From NCBI GenBank assembly GCA_012064385.1, contig QRDG01000410.1, forward strand, positions 525,801 to 589,800: a stretch of 64,000 nt of DNA, written 5' to 3'. Positions within the stretch are counted from its first letter, which is position 1. Each line of letters starts with the position of its first letter. Source of the DNA: Puccinellia tenuiflora (lineage: Eukaryota > Streptophyta > Magnoliopsida > Poales > Poaceae). This document shows positions 44,201 through 54,321 of the stretch, in pieces. A program made the translations under genes and the position numbers. The notes under the pieces were generated by a model. That model was not told the DNA's origin. It saw only the letters and a program-made list of their open reading frames with translations, and did not search any database.

Positions 44201-45031
44201 AATGCATTCTTGTTTAACGAAACCAAAAGAGAGATACTATTTCCATACAACTTCGAGTAAGTGTTACTGTCTTGTACACATTATTCTATTTCGCTTAATT
44301 TCTCGATGTTAAATGTATAATTGATAACTTATGCATGCGCAGCTTCCACTTTATTCTGCTAATCATTGTGCTGGACAAAGGAACAGTACAAGCCATGGAC
44401 TCGAGACGTCATCCCCTTGAGCACTGGGAGAGCATGCAGATATGCCTCCAGAGGTAATTTCAATCATTATGTCAGTATATCGATAGCAATTAATTAATAT
44501 ATAAGTCCTTTATTCATTTTCTTTGCCGGGCAGGGCTTGGAAACGATTCACTAAAGCCGCCAAGGATAGGGGTGCTTGGGCAGAGAAGCTTGACTTTAAA
44601 AGATTAGATGTAAGTACTACTAGCTATATCCGTGCATCATCTCTTTGATTCTAGTTTCAATACCATTACAATTCTTGATTTTTATTTTCATTGAACTTTG
44701 TTCCTGTAAAGTGCTTGGAGCAGCCAGAGGGGACAAATTTATGTGGATACTACGTCTGCGAGTTCATTCGTCAGACGTGTTGTGAGAAGGTCAGAATTTT
44801 AAAACAACTTGAAGTGAGTATGCAATATTCACAATTTTTGTTTATTGCCATCAATTTTGTTTAGTTTCATTCATATATATTGACCACTTTTTTAATTAGA
44901 TCGAACGGTTGCGAGACGGCCTTCTACCAATGGATCGTGTACGAGCAATCCAGGAAGAAATTGCCGGATTCATAGATGCAGAGGTCCTAAATAAGAATGG
45001 AGAATACTATACTGATTCTAATGCATATTGA
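41206..45031 (+). pseudogene. Seven-exon CACTA gene with C-terminal Ulp1-like protease domain
   Basis: My exon model is 41206-41445, 41525-43989, 44080-44256, 44343-44453, 44534-44609, 44712-44813 and 44900-45031 (TGA). All introns are GT-AG and every junction keeps the frame. The N-terminus is acidic; exon 2 begins with a plant transposase-like region (PTTA/En/Spm type; words RYRIEAVAVDGEPIAP, WLGDEGKKHIF, SRNWFYGHGG), then a coiled coil and a Ser/Pro/Gln-rich stretch. The last exons form a C48 cysteine protease-like fold: His in DFHFILLIIVLD, Asp in VQAMDSR, Gln in LEQPEG and Cys in NLCGYYVCEF, so all four catalytic positions look occupied. A TAA at 43232-43234 breaks exon 2 and the frame continues beyond. 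The role may be TNPA-like DNA binding plus SUMO-type deconjugation, which is inference. Confidence 0.82.
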
Positions 45032-45329
45032 TGTGTTTATATTACATCAATTAGAAGATGATGTGTTTATATTACAAGGTGATCGAGTGTAAAAAAGATG
45101 TGATGACGATCGTGTGTGTAATATATTTGGGACGATGATGTTTAATATATAGTGGTTCCCCATATTGATTCTACATTTTGGTATTTTAATTTCATTTTTT
45201 TACATAATCAAATAGGTCTTACTTTTCTGAACATTTTGGTATTTTATTCATATTTTTATGAATTACAGAATAAGCATTATTGATTCTACAAAATTAAACC
45301 TTTTTCTGGAATTTGTGAAAAAAAAAATC

Positions 45330-45593
45330 GGCCAATAGTCCCGGTTCATATTACGAACCGGGACTAAAGCCCCTGGGCCCGACGGCAGCGGAGGGGCCAC
45401 GTGACGGCCAATAGTCCCGGTTCGTAATACGAACCGGGACTAAAGCTCCGCGGGCCCGACGGCAGCGGAGGGGCCACGTGACGCCGGCATTAGTCCCGGT
45501 TGGAGTCCCAACCGGGACTAGCTTTAGTCCCGGATTGCTAGTCCCGGTTGGGGAACCGGGACTAAAGGCTCTCTCCAACCGGGACTATTGACC
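45330..45593. repeat. CACTA 3' subterminal palindrome cluster
   Basis: Several AATAGTCCCGGTT / AACCGGGACTAAAG palindromes. Two direct copies of an ~80-bp unit (about 45335-45403 and 45411-45484) each include GGGCCCGACGGCAGCGG and GGGGCCACGTGACG. The CACTA end follows directly. Confidence 0.88.
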
Positions 45594-45740
45594 TTTTTTC
45601 TACTAGTGATTGAGCCTCATGGGCGAGTATATATAGTGGTACAAGCCTTGGAGGCCAAGAAGGCTCTCCTAGAGATAAGGTAGGTTTAGATTACAAATCC
45701 TAGACTACCAAATACTAGTACACGTAATATATCTCCAACA

Positions 45741-47377
45741 TCCCCCCGCAGTCGTAGCGGTAGCGTCGTGAACAACTGGAGCATCGCGGACGGTCAGACT
45801 GGAGAGTCGAAGTAGAACCAGTGTGCTGACATCCCCCCGCAGTAGGAGCGGGAACGTCGTGGACGGTGTCACAGCACGGTAGCTTGGACATGTGGAGGAT
45901 GCTGGTGAGACTCAGGCGAGGTGGTAGCCCTTTGTGCCGATGTCAAGGTAGCCGAGAGCGTGGGTGCTGCAACCTTGGTCGAGGGAGCCGCGGGAGGGGT
46001 CGCCGTGGTCGATGTCGTGGTCGGGTGCCGGTGTCGATGTAGCCGCAGGCGAGGTGGTGTGTGAGGAGAATGAGGGAGACGCGCCGAGGCAGTCGTGGAG
46101 GTGGTCGATGCTGAAGTCGATGCAGTCTGAGCCATCGAAGACGAGGTGCAGCCCTAGTTTTGCTCGAACCAGGCACACGTCGGGGACGAAGGCACGTGCC
46201 GGTATTGCCAGTACCGGGCGTGCGGGGGCAGGGACCAGTACAAAGTGCGCGCCATGTCGGAGTAGACTAGCAGAGGAGGTCTCGACGACGGTTGTCAGAG
46301 TAGAGAAGCATGTGTCGTAGTCGGGGAAGATGCGAGGACGCTGGCGGCGAAGCTGTAGTGGATGAAGACGTAGAAGGCGGTGAACCCAACGGTGACCCGG
46401 GGTGGTCATGCTGGACGCCTAGGCGGGGTTGTGGTGGTCGGCGAGCCCAGCGGCGACCGGGAGTGGTCGGCGAACCCAGCGGCGACCTGAGGTGGACGCA
46501 CGGTGGCAGTACTCGAAGTAGGCGAGGAAGAACCCGACGGCATGACGAAGACCATGCGCGGACGGTGTCGATGCAGACGGGGTCGACGGGGACGGTGTCG
46601 ATGCGGATGGGGTCAACACGGAGACGGCGAAGTAGACTGTGTGCGGCGACGCCACGACCCAAGGTGCGGCGTAGCTGCAGGGCGCGAGTCGGGGCAGCGG
46701 CGGGAGGCCACCGGCGTGTACACGCCTGTGAGGGCGCGTTGGCAGCCAGTAGCGCGGACCAAGGGCGGCGGCGCTGCGGACCGAAGGGGCGATGCAGCGG
46801 CAACCCGATGCTCGATCGGTGGTAGGCGCGTGCTCGGGGACGTACTTGGCACAGACGTGCGCGCGATCGGTTGATCAGACCGACAGCGGCGGAACAAGCG
46901 CCATGGCGGAGACGACGCGCAGATCGGAGTCGATGGCAGCGTTAGCGGTGAAGTCCCGGGCGATGACGACGAAGACGACCCGAGGGGGACGGCCGCGTCA
47001 GCCTCCCGAGGAAGGTGCGGCAGCCGGCCGCGGTGCGCGGCAGCCTGCCGTGAGGCCGCGACGGCCTACCGAGGCACGCACGGCGGCAGACGTGGCAGGC
47101 GCACGGGCGCGGTGTAGATCGTCGATGCCGATGGTCGGAGTAGAGGCGCGGCGATGATGACGGCGGTGGGCGACTCAATCCGATTTAAGATCGGTAAACC
47201 AAAAAAGAAAACCGATCAAGAGATCGGAAAAAAAAGACTTACAGGGCAGCCGATCACGGATCGGCGGACGAACCCTGCGTATGGGTTGCACAGCCCCCGG
47301 CGGAGATCATGGAGATCGATCCCCCTGGGGGTGGCGCGGTGGAAGCGTGCGGCGGTGGATAGGTCAAGGATCGTGCC
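45741..47377 (-). other. Interior of the 2-kb Copia-type element, no recognised gene
   Basis: GC-rich, and read on the - strand from the PBS at 47389. It has no gag, protease or polymerase words that I recognise in any frame. Short words such as GGGGTCGACGGGG and GGTGTCGATGCGG repeat around 46560-46620, and the CGGCGACC word recurs around 46390-46490. The two ends each bear a CATCCCCCCGCAGT word (about 45750 and 45830). Confidence 0.6.
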
Positions 47378-47389
47378 GCTCTGATACCA

Positions 47390-47563
47390 TGTAGAAGGAT
47401 AGAGAGGGATGGCGGTAATGTTGGATGTTGTATTGAGCCTCATGGGCGAGTATATATAGTGGTACAAGCCTTGGAGGCCAAGAAGGCTCTCCTAGAGATA
47501 AGGTAGGTTTAGATTACAAATCCTAGACTACCAAATACTAGTACACGTAATATATCTCTAACA
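47390..47563 (-). repeat. Complete LTR of the 2-kb Copia-type element
   Basis: TGTAGAAGGATAGAG to TATCTCTAACA on the + strand, 174 bp. The same length is recovered by joining 32968-33012 and 45612-45740. A further copy lies at 51695-51868 as part of the tandem duplication. Confidence 0.93.
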
Positions 47564-47568
47564 GAGCC

Positions 47569-48018
47569 ATAACTTACCGGTATGAAAACCCAATAACTGC
47601 AATTTGTAAAACTGAAACGGATAGAACTGATATTCTACTTAACTAATATACAGTACATGTAGGTGTTTCAAAATGACTGTACCTTTTATGTTTATCCATA
47701 AGCCCCACTGGTGACAGTCCAGCAGCAATGCTGGACGAAGTGCATGGGATAATGCCAAAAAAGTGTGTAGCGGCACAACACTATCGAATAGCAGCAATAA
47801 ATATTTCGTTAGCATATCTGAAATTATGTCTGTGATAATAAAAACAAAGAATAACCAAATGATGTAGTTCTGAACTTCTGATTATCAGTTCATTCACAAG
47901 TCTGACATAAATGCAATATAATTGAATTCGTAAATAGAAAACCAAGAAAATCAGCTAAAATACACAAAGAACCCTAGCCAAGACGAGTTTGGTTCAGAAG
48001 AGCTCAGGCCCGAAGTAC
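47569..48018 (-). pseudogene. 3' end of a host gene: tail of last exon and 3' UTR
   Basis: Read on the - strand, 48018-47994 gives the end of a coding exon, FGPELF and TGA (47996-47994), and the rest looks like a 3' UTR. The start of this exon and the preceding exon lie at 60762-61020, on the far side of the large Copia derivative. Repeat X covers the distal part. The same segment is duplicated at 51874-52323. Confidence 0.55.
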
Positions 48019-50025
48019 TGATGGGAATCGCGGTGAAAAACAATAAATTTTTTCTCTAGCGCTATCCCGATTTTGCCCAAAATCTATCTACTAGCTAGCT
48101 AGCTAGTAATTGCGTAACGATTAATGGAAGGTGCTACGGTGACATACCTTATGTGAAGAGCGAAGCAAAGCGGAACGTTCATCGGAACGTGGTTGATGTA
48201 GTCGATCAGCTTGCGACCTCAAGGTCCGACCATCTCGAAGCTCGATGATGAACTTGATGTTGACGAAGACGGCACGACAACAAGTGCCTCAAGTGTGACA
48301 CCTCGAAGGTTTCGCACACATACGGTGGAAGACGACTTCTTCCTCTTCCCCGATCCAGCGGAGTTGCGGAAGTAGATTTGCCGGATTCGGAGTTCCAGCA
48401 GCACCACGGCGTGCAGCTGCGAAGATGGATCTCAGACGGTCGAGGCACCTAACAAGGGGCACCCGCACGAAGGAGAGAGGGGGAAGAGAGGCGCAGGGGG
48501 AGAGGAGAGGGCTCCAACAGGGAGCTCTCCTTTTCCTGAGAGGGATTGGTGTGTCCTCTCTCCCTGGGGGGGGCTCTCTTTATATAGGGGGTGAGGGGGC
48601 AACCCTTGCCCCCTCCTCCAAGATGAAGGGGGGCGGCTGGGCCAAGGGAGGGAGGTCGGTTGGGCCAACCCTAGCCCACATGGGCCGGCGGCTAGGGGAA
48701 GGGGGAGCCGACTTGGCCCCCAAAAATCCAACCCTAAGCGCATTTCAGCAATGCGCTTTCCCACATGGGCCCCAAATCTGATATTTGGCCCATTAGGAAA
48801 TTGCTGCCCCACATGTCCTTTAAATAAATACCTTTAATAATTAATATTAATTCATAATTAATACTCCCTCCGTTCCATAATATAAGATGTTTTAGACCTT
48901 TTCCACATTCGTATTTGTACCACATGTATTTAGACATGTTTTAGTGTATGTGTTCACACACTTTCCATTCTTTTAGTCCGAATCTAGACAACATGTGAAA
49001 CATCTAAAACATCTTATATTGTGGAACGGAGGGAGTATATATTACTATATATTGATTTCCCGCTGCTCCGGAACTCCTTTCGGAACAATTTGAACTTCCT
49101 TCGAACACCCTCAGAGCCTTTTCCGATTCTCCTATCTTTCCATCTTAATAACACCGAAGTCACCGCCACAAATCTCACATGTCGTAGACCCCTTAAGTAT
49201 GTTACCCTAACGGTCCGTGAACCACTCAAGTTAGAAGGACGACTAGCGATCCCATCAATGATTGTGTTGCGCCTGGATGCGGGCACCAATCCTCAAGAGT
49301 TCGACGAAGATCTTTTTGTCGGTGAACCGTAAACGTCAAGTTCTATCCCTTTGCCATTTGCGATACCTGTTTCATCCAAGATTCGATCACCAGTATCATA
49401 TACCTAGTTCAATCTTGTTACCGATAAAACCTTTCAACTCGTCCCCGTAATATTTCATCCTTATGATCAAATCATATGTTGCAACACTATGATGAAATCT
49501 TACCGAGTGGGCCCTGAGTATCTCTCCGTCACTAGGAGTAGACAAATCCTGATCTCGATCCTTCGCCTCAGCCCATCACTTCGGAATACCCAAGACACAC
49601 CTTTATGACCACCCTTTTACGGTGTGGCGGTTGATGAACTCAAAGCATTCCTAGGCGACAACGATTCTAAAAGGACCTCACAGTCTAAGGACTAGAAACT
49701 CACATCTCCTTTTATCACATTGATGAACTTTGTGACTTGATCACAATGTAATACCTTTAGGTTGGGTAAGTTCATTATTTCATCACCTATGAAATAATCT
49801 CATCGTCAAGTGTTTGCCCATGATCAGGAAACCTTGATCATCTCGAGTCCGATGAACTAGTGATCTAGAGAATCACCTGGAACGGGGTTTGTTCATATAT
49901 AACACACGTGCATTAAACGTTTCCTCTTAATGCAGTTATAGCATGATATTTGAACCTATCATAAACTTAATGAAATATGTCAAAACAATATCAAATATTA
50001 TTTGCTCTAGGGCATATTTCCTTCA
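48019..50025 (-). repeat. LTR A of the large Copia derivative (duplicate)
   Basis: 2,007 bp from TGATGGGAATCGCGG to TATTTCCTTCA on the + strand. It is preceded by AGTAC (48014-48018). It carries a Stowaway MITE. It is the duplicate of LTR B (52324-54321). Confidence 0.93.
48864..49035. mobile_element. Stowaway MITE in LTR A
   Basis: 172 bp with inverted ends CTCCCTCCGTTCCATAATAT and the matching ATATTGTGGAACGGAGGGAG, flanked by TA on both sides (48862-48863, 49036-49037), as for Tc1/mariner-derived Stowaway elements. No coding capacity. The copy in LTR B is at the same site, and LTR C has the empty site. Confidence 0.95.
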
Positions 50026-51666
50026 GTCTCCCACTTGCACTAGAGTCCAATAATCCAGTTCACATTTTCAAGGATCATAATATCATATCTCCATATGTAT
50101 TATTAATCATGCATGCTAGCAAGATAGGAAGTCTCTCACGGTCTGGAATTGTTCAGACCCGTGTCATCTTTTGCAAACTCAATGTCATCTGTTTTGACAT
50201 CACCACATCATCCAATGATGTTTTGTTTGAAGTATTAAGAACTTGGGGTTCTTAGAAAAATACTTTGTTTCCTTCAATACCATGACGCTCTGCTAAGTCA
50301 CTTAGGACAGTCGCATAGCCATGTGCACCAGGAAATATTACTCTAATATTTTATAGGATAATTTCCTAACCATTCTTTCATACTTACTATTTCTGAAATA
50401 GCCACCGCTAACGTTTGTGGTTATTAATCGACAGATGCATATCATGCACTTCGATACCTGTCAATTGCTTTTACTAGTTTATTGCCAAGAGGAATTCCTG
50501 TCTATTCATAGAATAGTCCTTACATTGTAACTCCTTACAATTAAGTCCACATATTCCTAGACTTTGGAATATTTATCCTTAGTTCTCCTAGAACTTCCAG
50601 GATATCCTTAATTCCCGTTCTTCAACAATTCGACCAGGAATTGTATCCAAACTCCGTTCTTTATCCAAGAACTTGGGTACATTCTTTGTCAAATATATAC
50701 AACATGGTTTTATGCAGAACCTATGACTTGGGCATAGTTCAATATATCACCATTATATATATTTACCAAACTTACAGTTTGAATTAATTCCCAGGGATTA
50801 CAAGCAAGAAACACCTTTCAAAGCTTGTCTTTTTCTGAACTCTTTCAGATCTAATCCAGGGATTAATTTTGACTCTCAATGCTATTAAACAATACTATTC
50901 CTTAAACCTAAGGTTCAATGTTTAATACTATCTAACTTCATTATAAATCTATTTATTTATTGGCATTCTACTATTCACCATATGTCTACACATATGCTAA
51001 TAAGCTCCCACTCAAATATGACATCATATATGAGTCTTTAAATAGCTCCCACTTAAATTATATATCCTTACATATAATTTCCTTGGAATACTACTTAGCT
51101 CCCACTTAGTTTCATAACTAAGGCCTTTCTTGACTATTTTGAACTTCTTTAGAAATCTTCTGATCAACTTATCAGATCAAGAATTTTATGAGATGCTAGA
51201 CATCCACAAGTTTCATTAAACCTTTTGGATTCGTATAGCAAAACACCCCGAATGTTTTCAAGACATGCCATTTTGTCAATCCACTGTATTTGACAAATCA
51301 TGCTCTTCCATCCTTCTTTTCAATCACACTTTATTCTAAGCAATTCGTCAATTACTTTGAATATACAAACAACTCCTTGTTCGATGAGACACAAGTACAA
51401 TTACTTCTTTCTCTCAAATATAATTCATTAAGGGGTTTTATGACATTAAGTCATCTCTCATTTTCCATTTAGGTCCATCACGATCTTTTTGTATTTAGTA
51501 GGTCAATCTCTTGTTACAATAACAATTCCTACTTTCATCTTATAGTAAAATTCATGACTGAAATTTCAATGATCATTATCATTTTAATTCCATCACTATT
51601 AACAAAGTCACGCTTCCGGAACATCTTCCGTTGCGCATTTCTGATTTACAAGATAAAGTCATCACA
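50026..51666 (-). mobile_element. Truncated interior of the large Copia derivative (duplicate)
   Basis: Begins with TCTCCCACTTGCAC, the inverse of the polypurine tract, and equals 54322-55959 with small differences. Noncoding. Three AGCTCCCACT words (about 51003, 51044 and 51097) repeat the polypurine-tract motif in inverse form. It stops at 51666 and is joined through 11 bases (ATATTAGGATT) to unit 2. Confidence 0.85.
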
Positions 51667-51694
51667 TATTAGGATTTGTGCCGCTCTGATACCA

Positions 51695-51868
51695 TGTAGA
51701 AGGATAGAGAGGGACGGCGGTAATGTTGGATGTTGTATTGAGCCTCATGGGCGAGTATATATAGTGGTACAAGCCTTGGAGGCCAAGAAGGCTCTCCTAG
51801 AGATAAGGTAGGTTTAGATTACAAATCCTAGACTACCAAATACTAGTACACGTAATATATCTCTAACA
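51695..51868 (-). repeat. Duplicated LTR of the 2-kb Copia-type element
   Basis: The same 174 bp as 47390-47563 with one difference seen (GGGACGGCGG for GGGATGGCGG). It is followed by GAGCC at 51869-51873, the target duplication carried along. Confidence 0.93.
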
Positions 51869-53159
51869 GAGCCATAACTTACCGGTATGAAAACCCAATA
51901 ACTGCAATTTGTAAAACTGAAACGGATAGAACTGATATTCTACTTAACTAATATACAGTACATGTAGGTGTTTCAAAATGACTGTACCTTTTATGTTTAT
52001 CCATAAGCCCCACTGGTGACAGTCCAGCAGCAATGCTGGACGAAGTGCATGGGATAATGCCAAAAAAGTGTGTAGCGGCACAACACTATCGAATAGAAGA
52101 AATAAATATTTCGTTAGCATATCTGAAATTATGTCTGTGATAATAAAAACAAAGAATAACCAAATGATGTAGTTCTGAACTTCTGATTATCAGTTCATTC
52201 ACAAGTCTGACATAAATGCAATATAATTGAATTCGTAAATAGAAAACCAAGAAAATCAGCTAAAATACACAAAGAACCCTAGCCAAGACGAGTTTGGTTC
52301 AGAAGAGCTCAGGCCCGAAGTACTGATGGGAATCGCGGTGAAAAACAATAAATTTTTTCTCTAGCGCTATCCCGATTTTGCCCAAAATCTATCTACTAGC
52401 TAGTAATTGCGTAACGATTAATGGAAGGTGCTACGGTGACATACCTTATGTGAAGAGCGAAGCAAAGCGGAACGTTCATCGGAACGTGGTTGATGTAGTC
52501 GATCAGCTTGCGACCTCAAGGTCCGACCATCTCGAAGCTCGATGATGAACTTGATGTTGACGAAGACGGCACGACAACAAGTGCCTCAAGTGTGACACCT
52601 CGAAGGTTTCGCACACATACGGTGGAAGACGACTTCTTCCTCTTCCCCGATGCAGCGGAGTTGCGGAAGTAGATTTGCCGGATTCGGAGTTCCAGCAGCA
52701 CCACGGCGTGCAGCTGCGAAGATGGATCTCAGACGGTCGAGGCACCTAACAAGGGGCACCCGCACGAAGGAGAGAGGGGGAAGAGAGGCGCAGGGGGAGA
52801 GGAGAGGGCTCCAACAGGGAGCTCTCCTTTTCCTGAGAGGGATTGGTGTGTCCTCTCTCCCTGGGGGGGCTCTCTTTATATAGGGGTGAGGGGGCAGCCC
52901 TTGCCCCCTCCTCCAAGATGAAGGGGGGGCGGCTGGGCCAAGGGAGGGAGGTCGGTTGGGCCAACCCTAGCCCACATGGGCCGGCGGCTAGGGGAAGGGG
53001 GAGCCGACTTGGCCCCCAAAAATCCAACCCTAAGCGCATTTCAGCAATGCGCTTTCCCACATGGGCCCCAAATCTGATATTTGGCCCATTAGGAAATTGC
53101 TGCCCCACATGGCCTTTAAATAAATACCTTTAATAATTAATATTAATTCATAATTAATA

Positions 53160-53331
53160 CTCCCTCCGTTCCATAATATAAGATGTTTTAGACCTTTTCC
53201 ACATTCGTATTTGTACCACATGTATTTAGACATGTTTTAGTGTATGTGTTCACACACTTTCCATTCTTTTAGTCCGAATCTAGACAACATGTGAAACATC
53301 TAAAACATCTTATATTGTGGAACGGAGGGAG
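53160..53331. mobile_element. Stowaway MITE in LTR B
   Basis: Identical in position and length to the MITE in LTR A (172 bp, TA flanks at 53158-53159 and 53332-53333). It is present by duplication rather than independent insertion. Confidence 0.95.
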
Positions 53332-54321
53332 TATATATTACTATATATTGATTTCCCGCTGCTCCGGAACTCCTTTCGGAACAATTTGAACTTCCTTCGA
53401 ACACCCTCAGAACCTTTTCCGATTCTCCTATCTTTCCATCTTAATAACACCGAAGTCACCGCCACAAATCTCACATGTCGTAGACCCCTTAAGTATGTTA
53501 CCCTAACGGTCCGTGAACCACTCAAGTTAGAAGGACGACTAGCGATCCCATCAATGATTGTGTTGCGCCTGGATGCGGGCACCAATCCTCAAGAGTTCGA
53601 CGAAGATCTTTTTGTCGGTGAACCGTAAACGTCAAGTTCTATCCCTTTGCCATTTGCGATACCTGTTTCATCCAAGATTCGATCACCAGTATCATATACC
53701 TAGTTCAATCTTGTTACCGATAAAACCTTTCAACTCGTTCCCGTAATATTTCATCCTTATGATCAAATCATATGTTGCAACACTATGATGAAATCTTACC
53801 GAGTGGGCCCTGAGTATCTCTCCGTCACTAGGAGTAGACAAATCCTGATCTCGATCCTTCGCCTCAGCCCATCACTTCGGAATACCCAAGACACACCTTT
53901 ATGACCACCCTTTTACGGTGTGGCGGTTGATGAACTCAAAGCATTCCTAGGTGACAACGATTCTAAAAGGACCTCACAGTCTAAGGACTAGAAACTCACA
54001 TCTCCTTTTATCACATTGATGAACTTTGTGACTTGATCACAACGCAATACCTTTAGGTTGGGTAAGTTCATTATTTCATCACCCATGAAACAATCTCATC
54101 GTCAAGTGTTTGCCCATGATCAGGAAACCTTGATCATCTCGAGTCCGATGAACTAATGATCTAGAGAATCACCAGGAACGGGGTTTGTTCATATATATCA
54201 CACGTGCATTAAACATTTCCTCTTAATGCAGTTATAGCATGATATTTGAACCTATCATAAACTTAATGAAATATGTCAAAACAATATCAAATATTATTTG
54301 CTCTAGGGCATATTTCCTTCA

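Larger units (their letters stand above)
33013..45608 (+). mobile_element. Complete CACTA (En/Spm) transposon, 12.6 kb
   Basis: Termini CACTAGTAGAAAA (33013) and its inverse ending CTACTAGTG (45608). The target-site duplication is ATT (33010-33012 and 45609-45611), three bases as expected for CACTA elements. Subterminal regions at both ends are full of TAGTCCCGGTTGG palindromes, the likely binding sites of the element's TNPA-type protein. Inside, all on the + strand, are a TNPD-type transposase gene, a 175-residue unknown protein and a seven-exon gene with a Ulp1-like end. Both large genes carry premature stops, so this copy is probably not autonomous, but it keeps every cis-acting end. Confidence 0.95.
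32968..47563 (-). mobile_element. Non-autonomous 2-kb Copia-type element, split by a CACTA
   Basis: The right LTR (47390-47563, 174 bp) is complete. The left LTR is 32968-33012 plus 45612-45740, split by the CACTA transposon. The target-site duplication is GAGCC (32963-32967 and 47564-47568). On the - strand the PBS TGGTATCAGAGC directly abuts the LTR (47378-47389), and a G-rich tract CTGCGGGGGGA precedes the other LTR (about 45741-45751). Without the CACTA the element is about 2.0 kb. The LTR has a TATATATAC box on the - strand. Confidence 0.93.
47373..51666. repeat. Unit 1 of an imperfect 4.3-kb tandem duplication
   Basis: It starts GTGCCGCTCTGATACCA (PBS side of the small Copia LTR) and ends CAAGATAAAGTCATCAC. 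It contains that LTR, 450 bp of host DNA, a complete LTR of the large Copia derivative and 1.64 kb of its interior. Unit 2 is offset by about 4,305 bp. I counted well over twenty differences between units, spread along the length. Confidence 0.93.

Noticed and set aside
46267..47157. Several frames in the interior of the 2-kb Copia-type element
   Set aside because: GC-rich sequence with open frames on both strands; no gag or polymerase words and no consistent codon pattern.
48206..48448. Repeated short frames at 48206, 52503 and 59116 on the - strand as a conserved small protein
   Set aside because: They are the same LTR segment in LTRs A, B and C; their recurrence follows from the LTR copies, not from a gene family.
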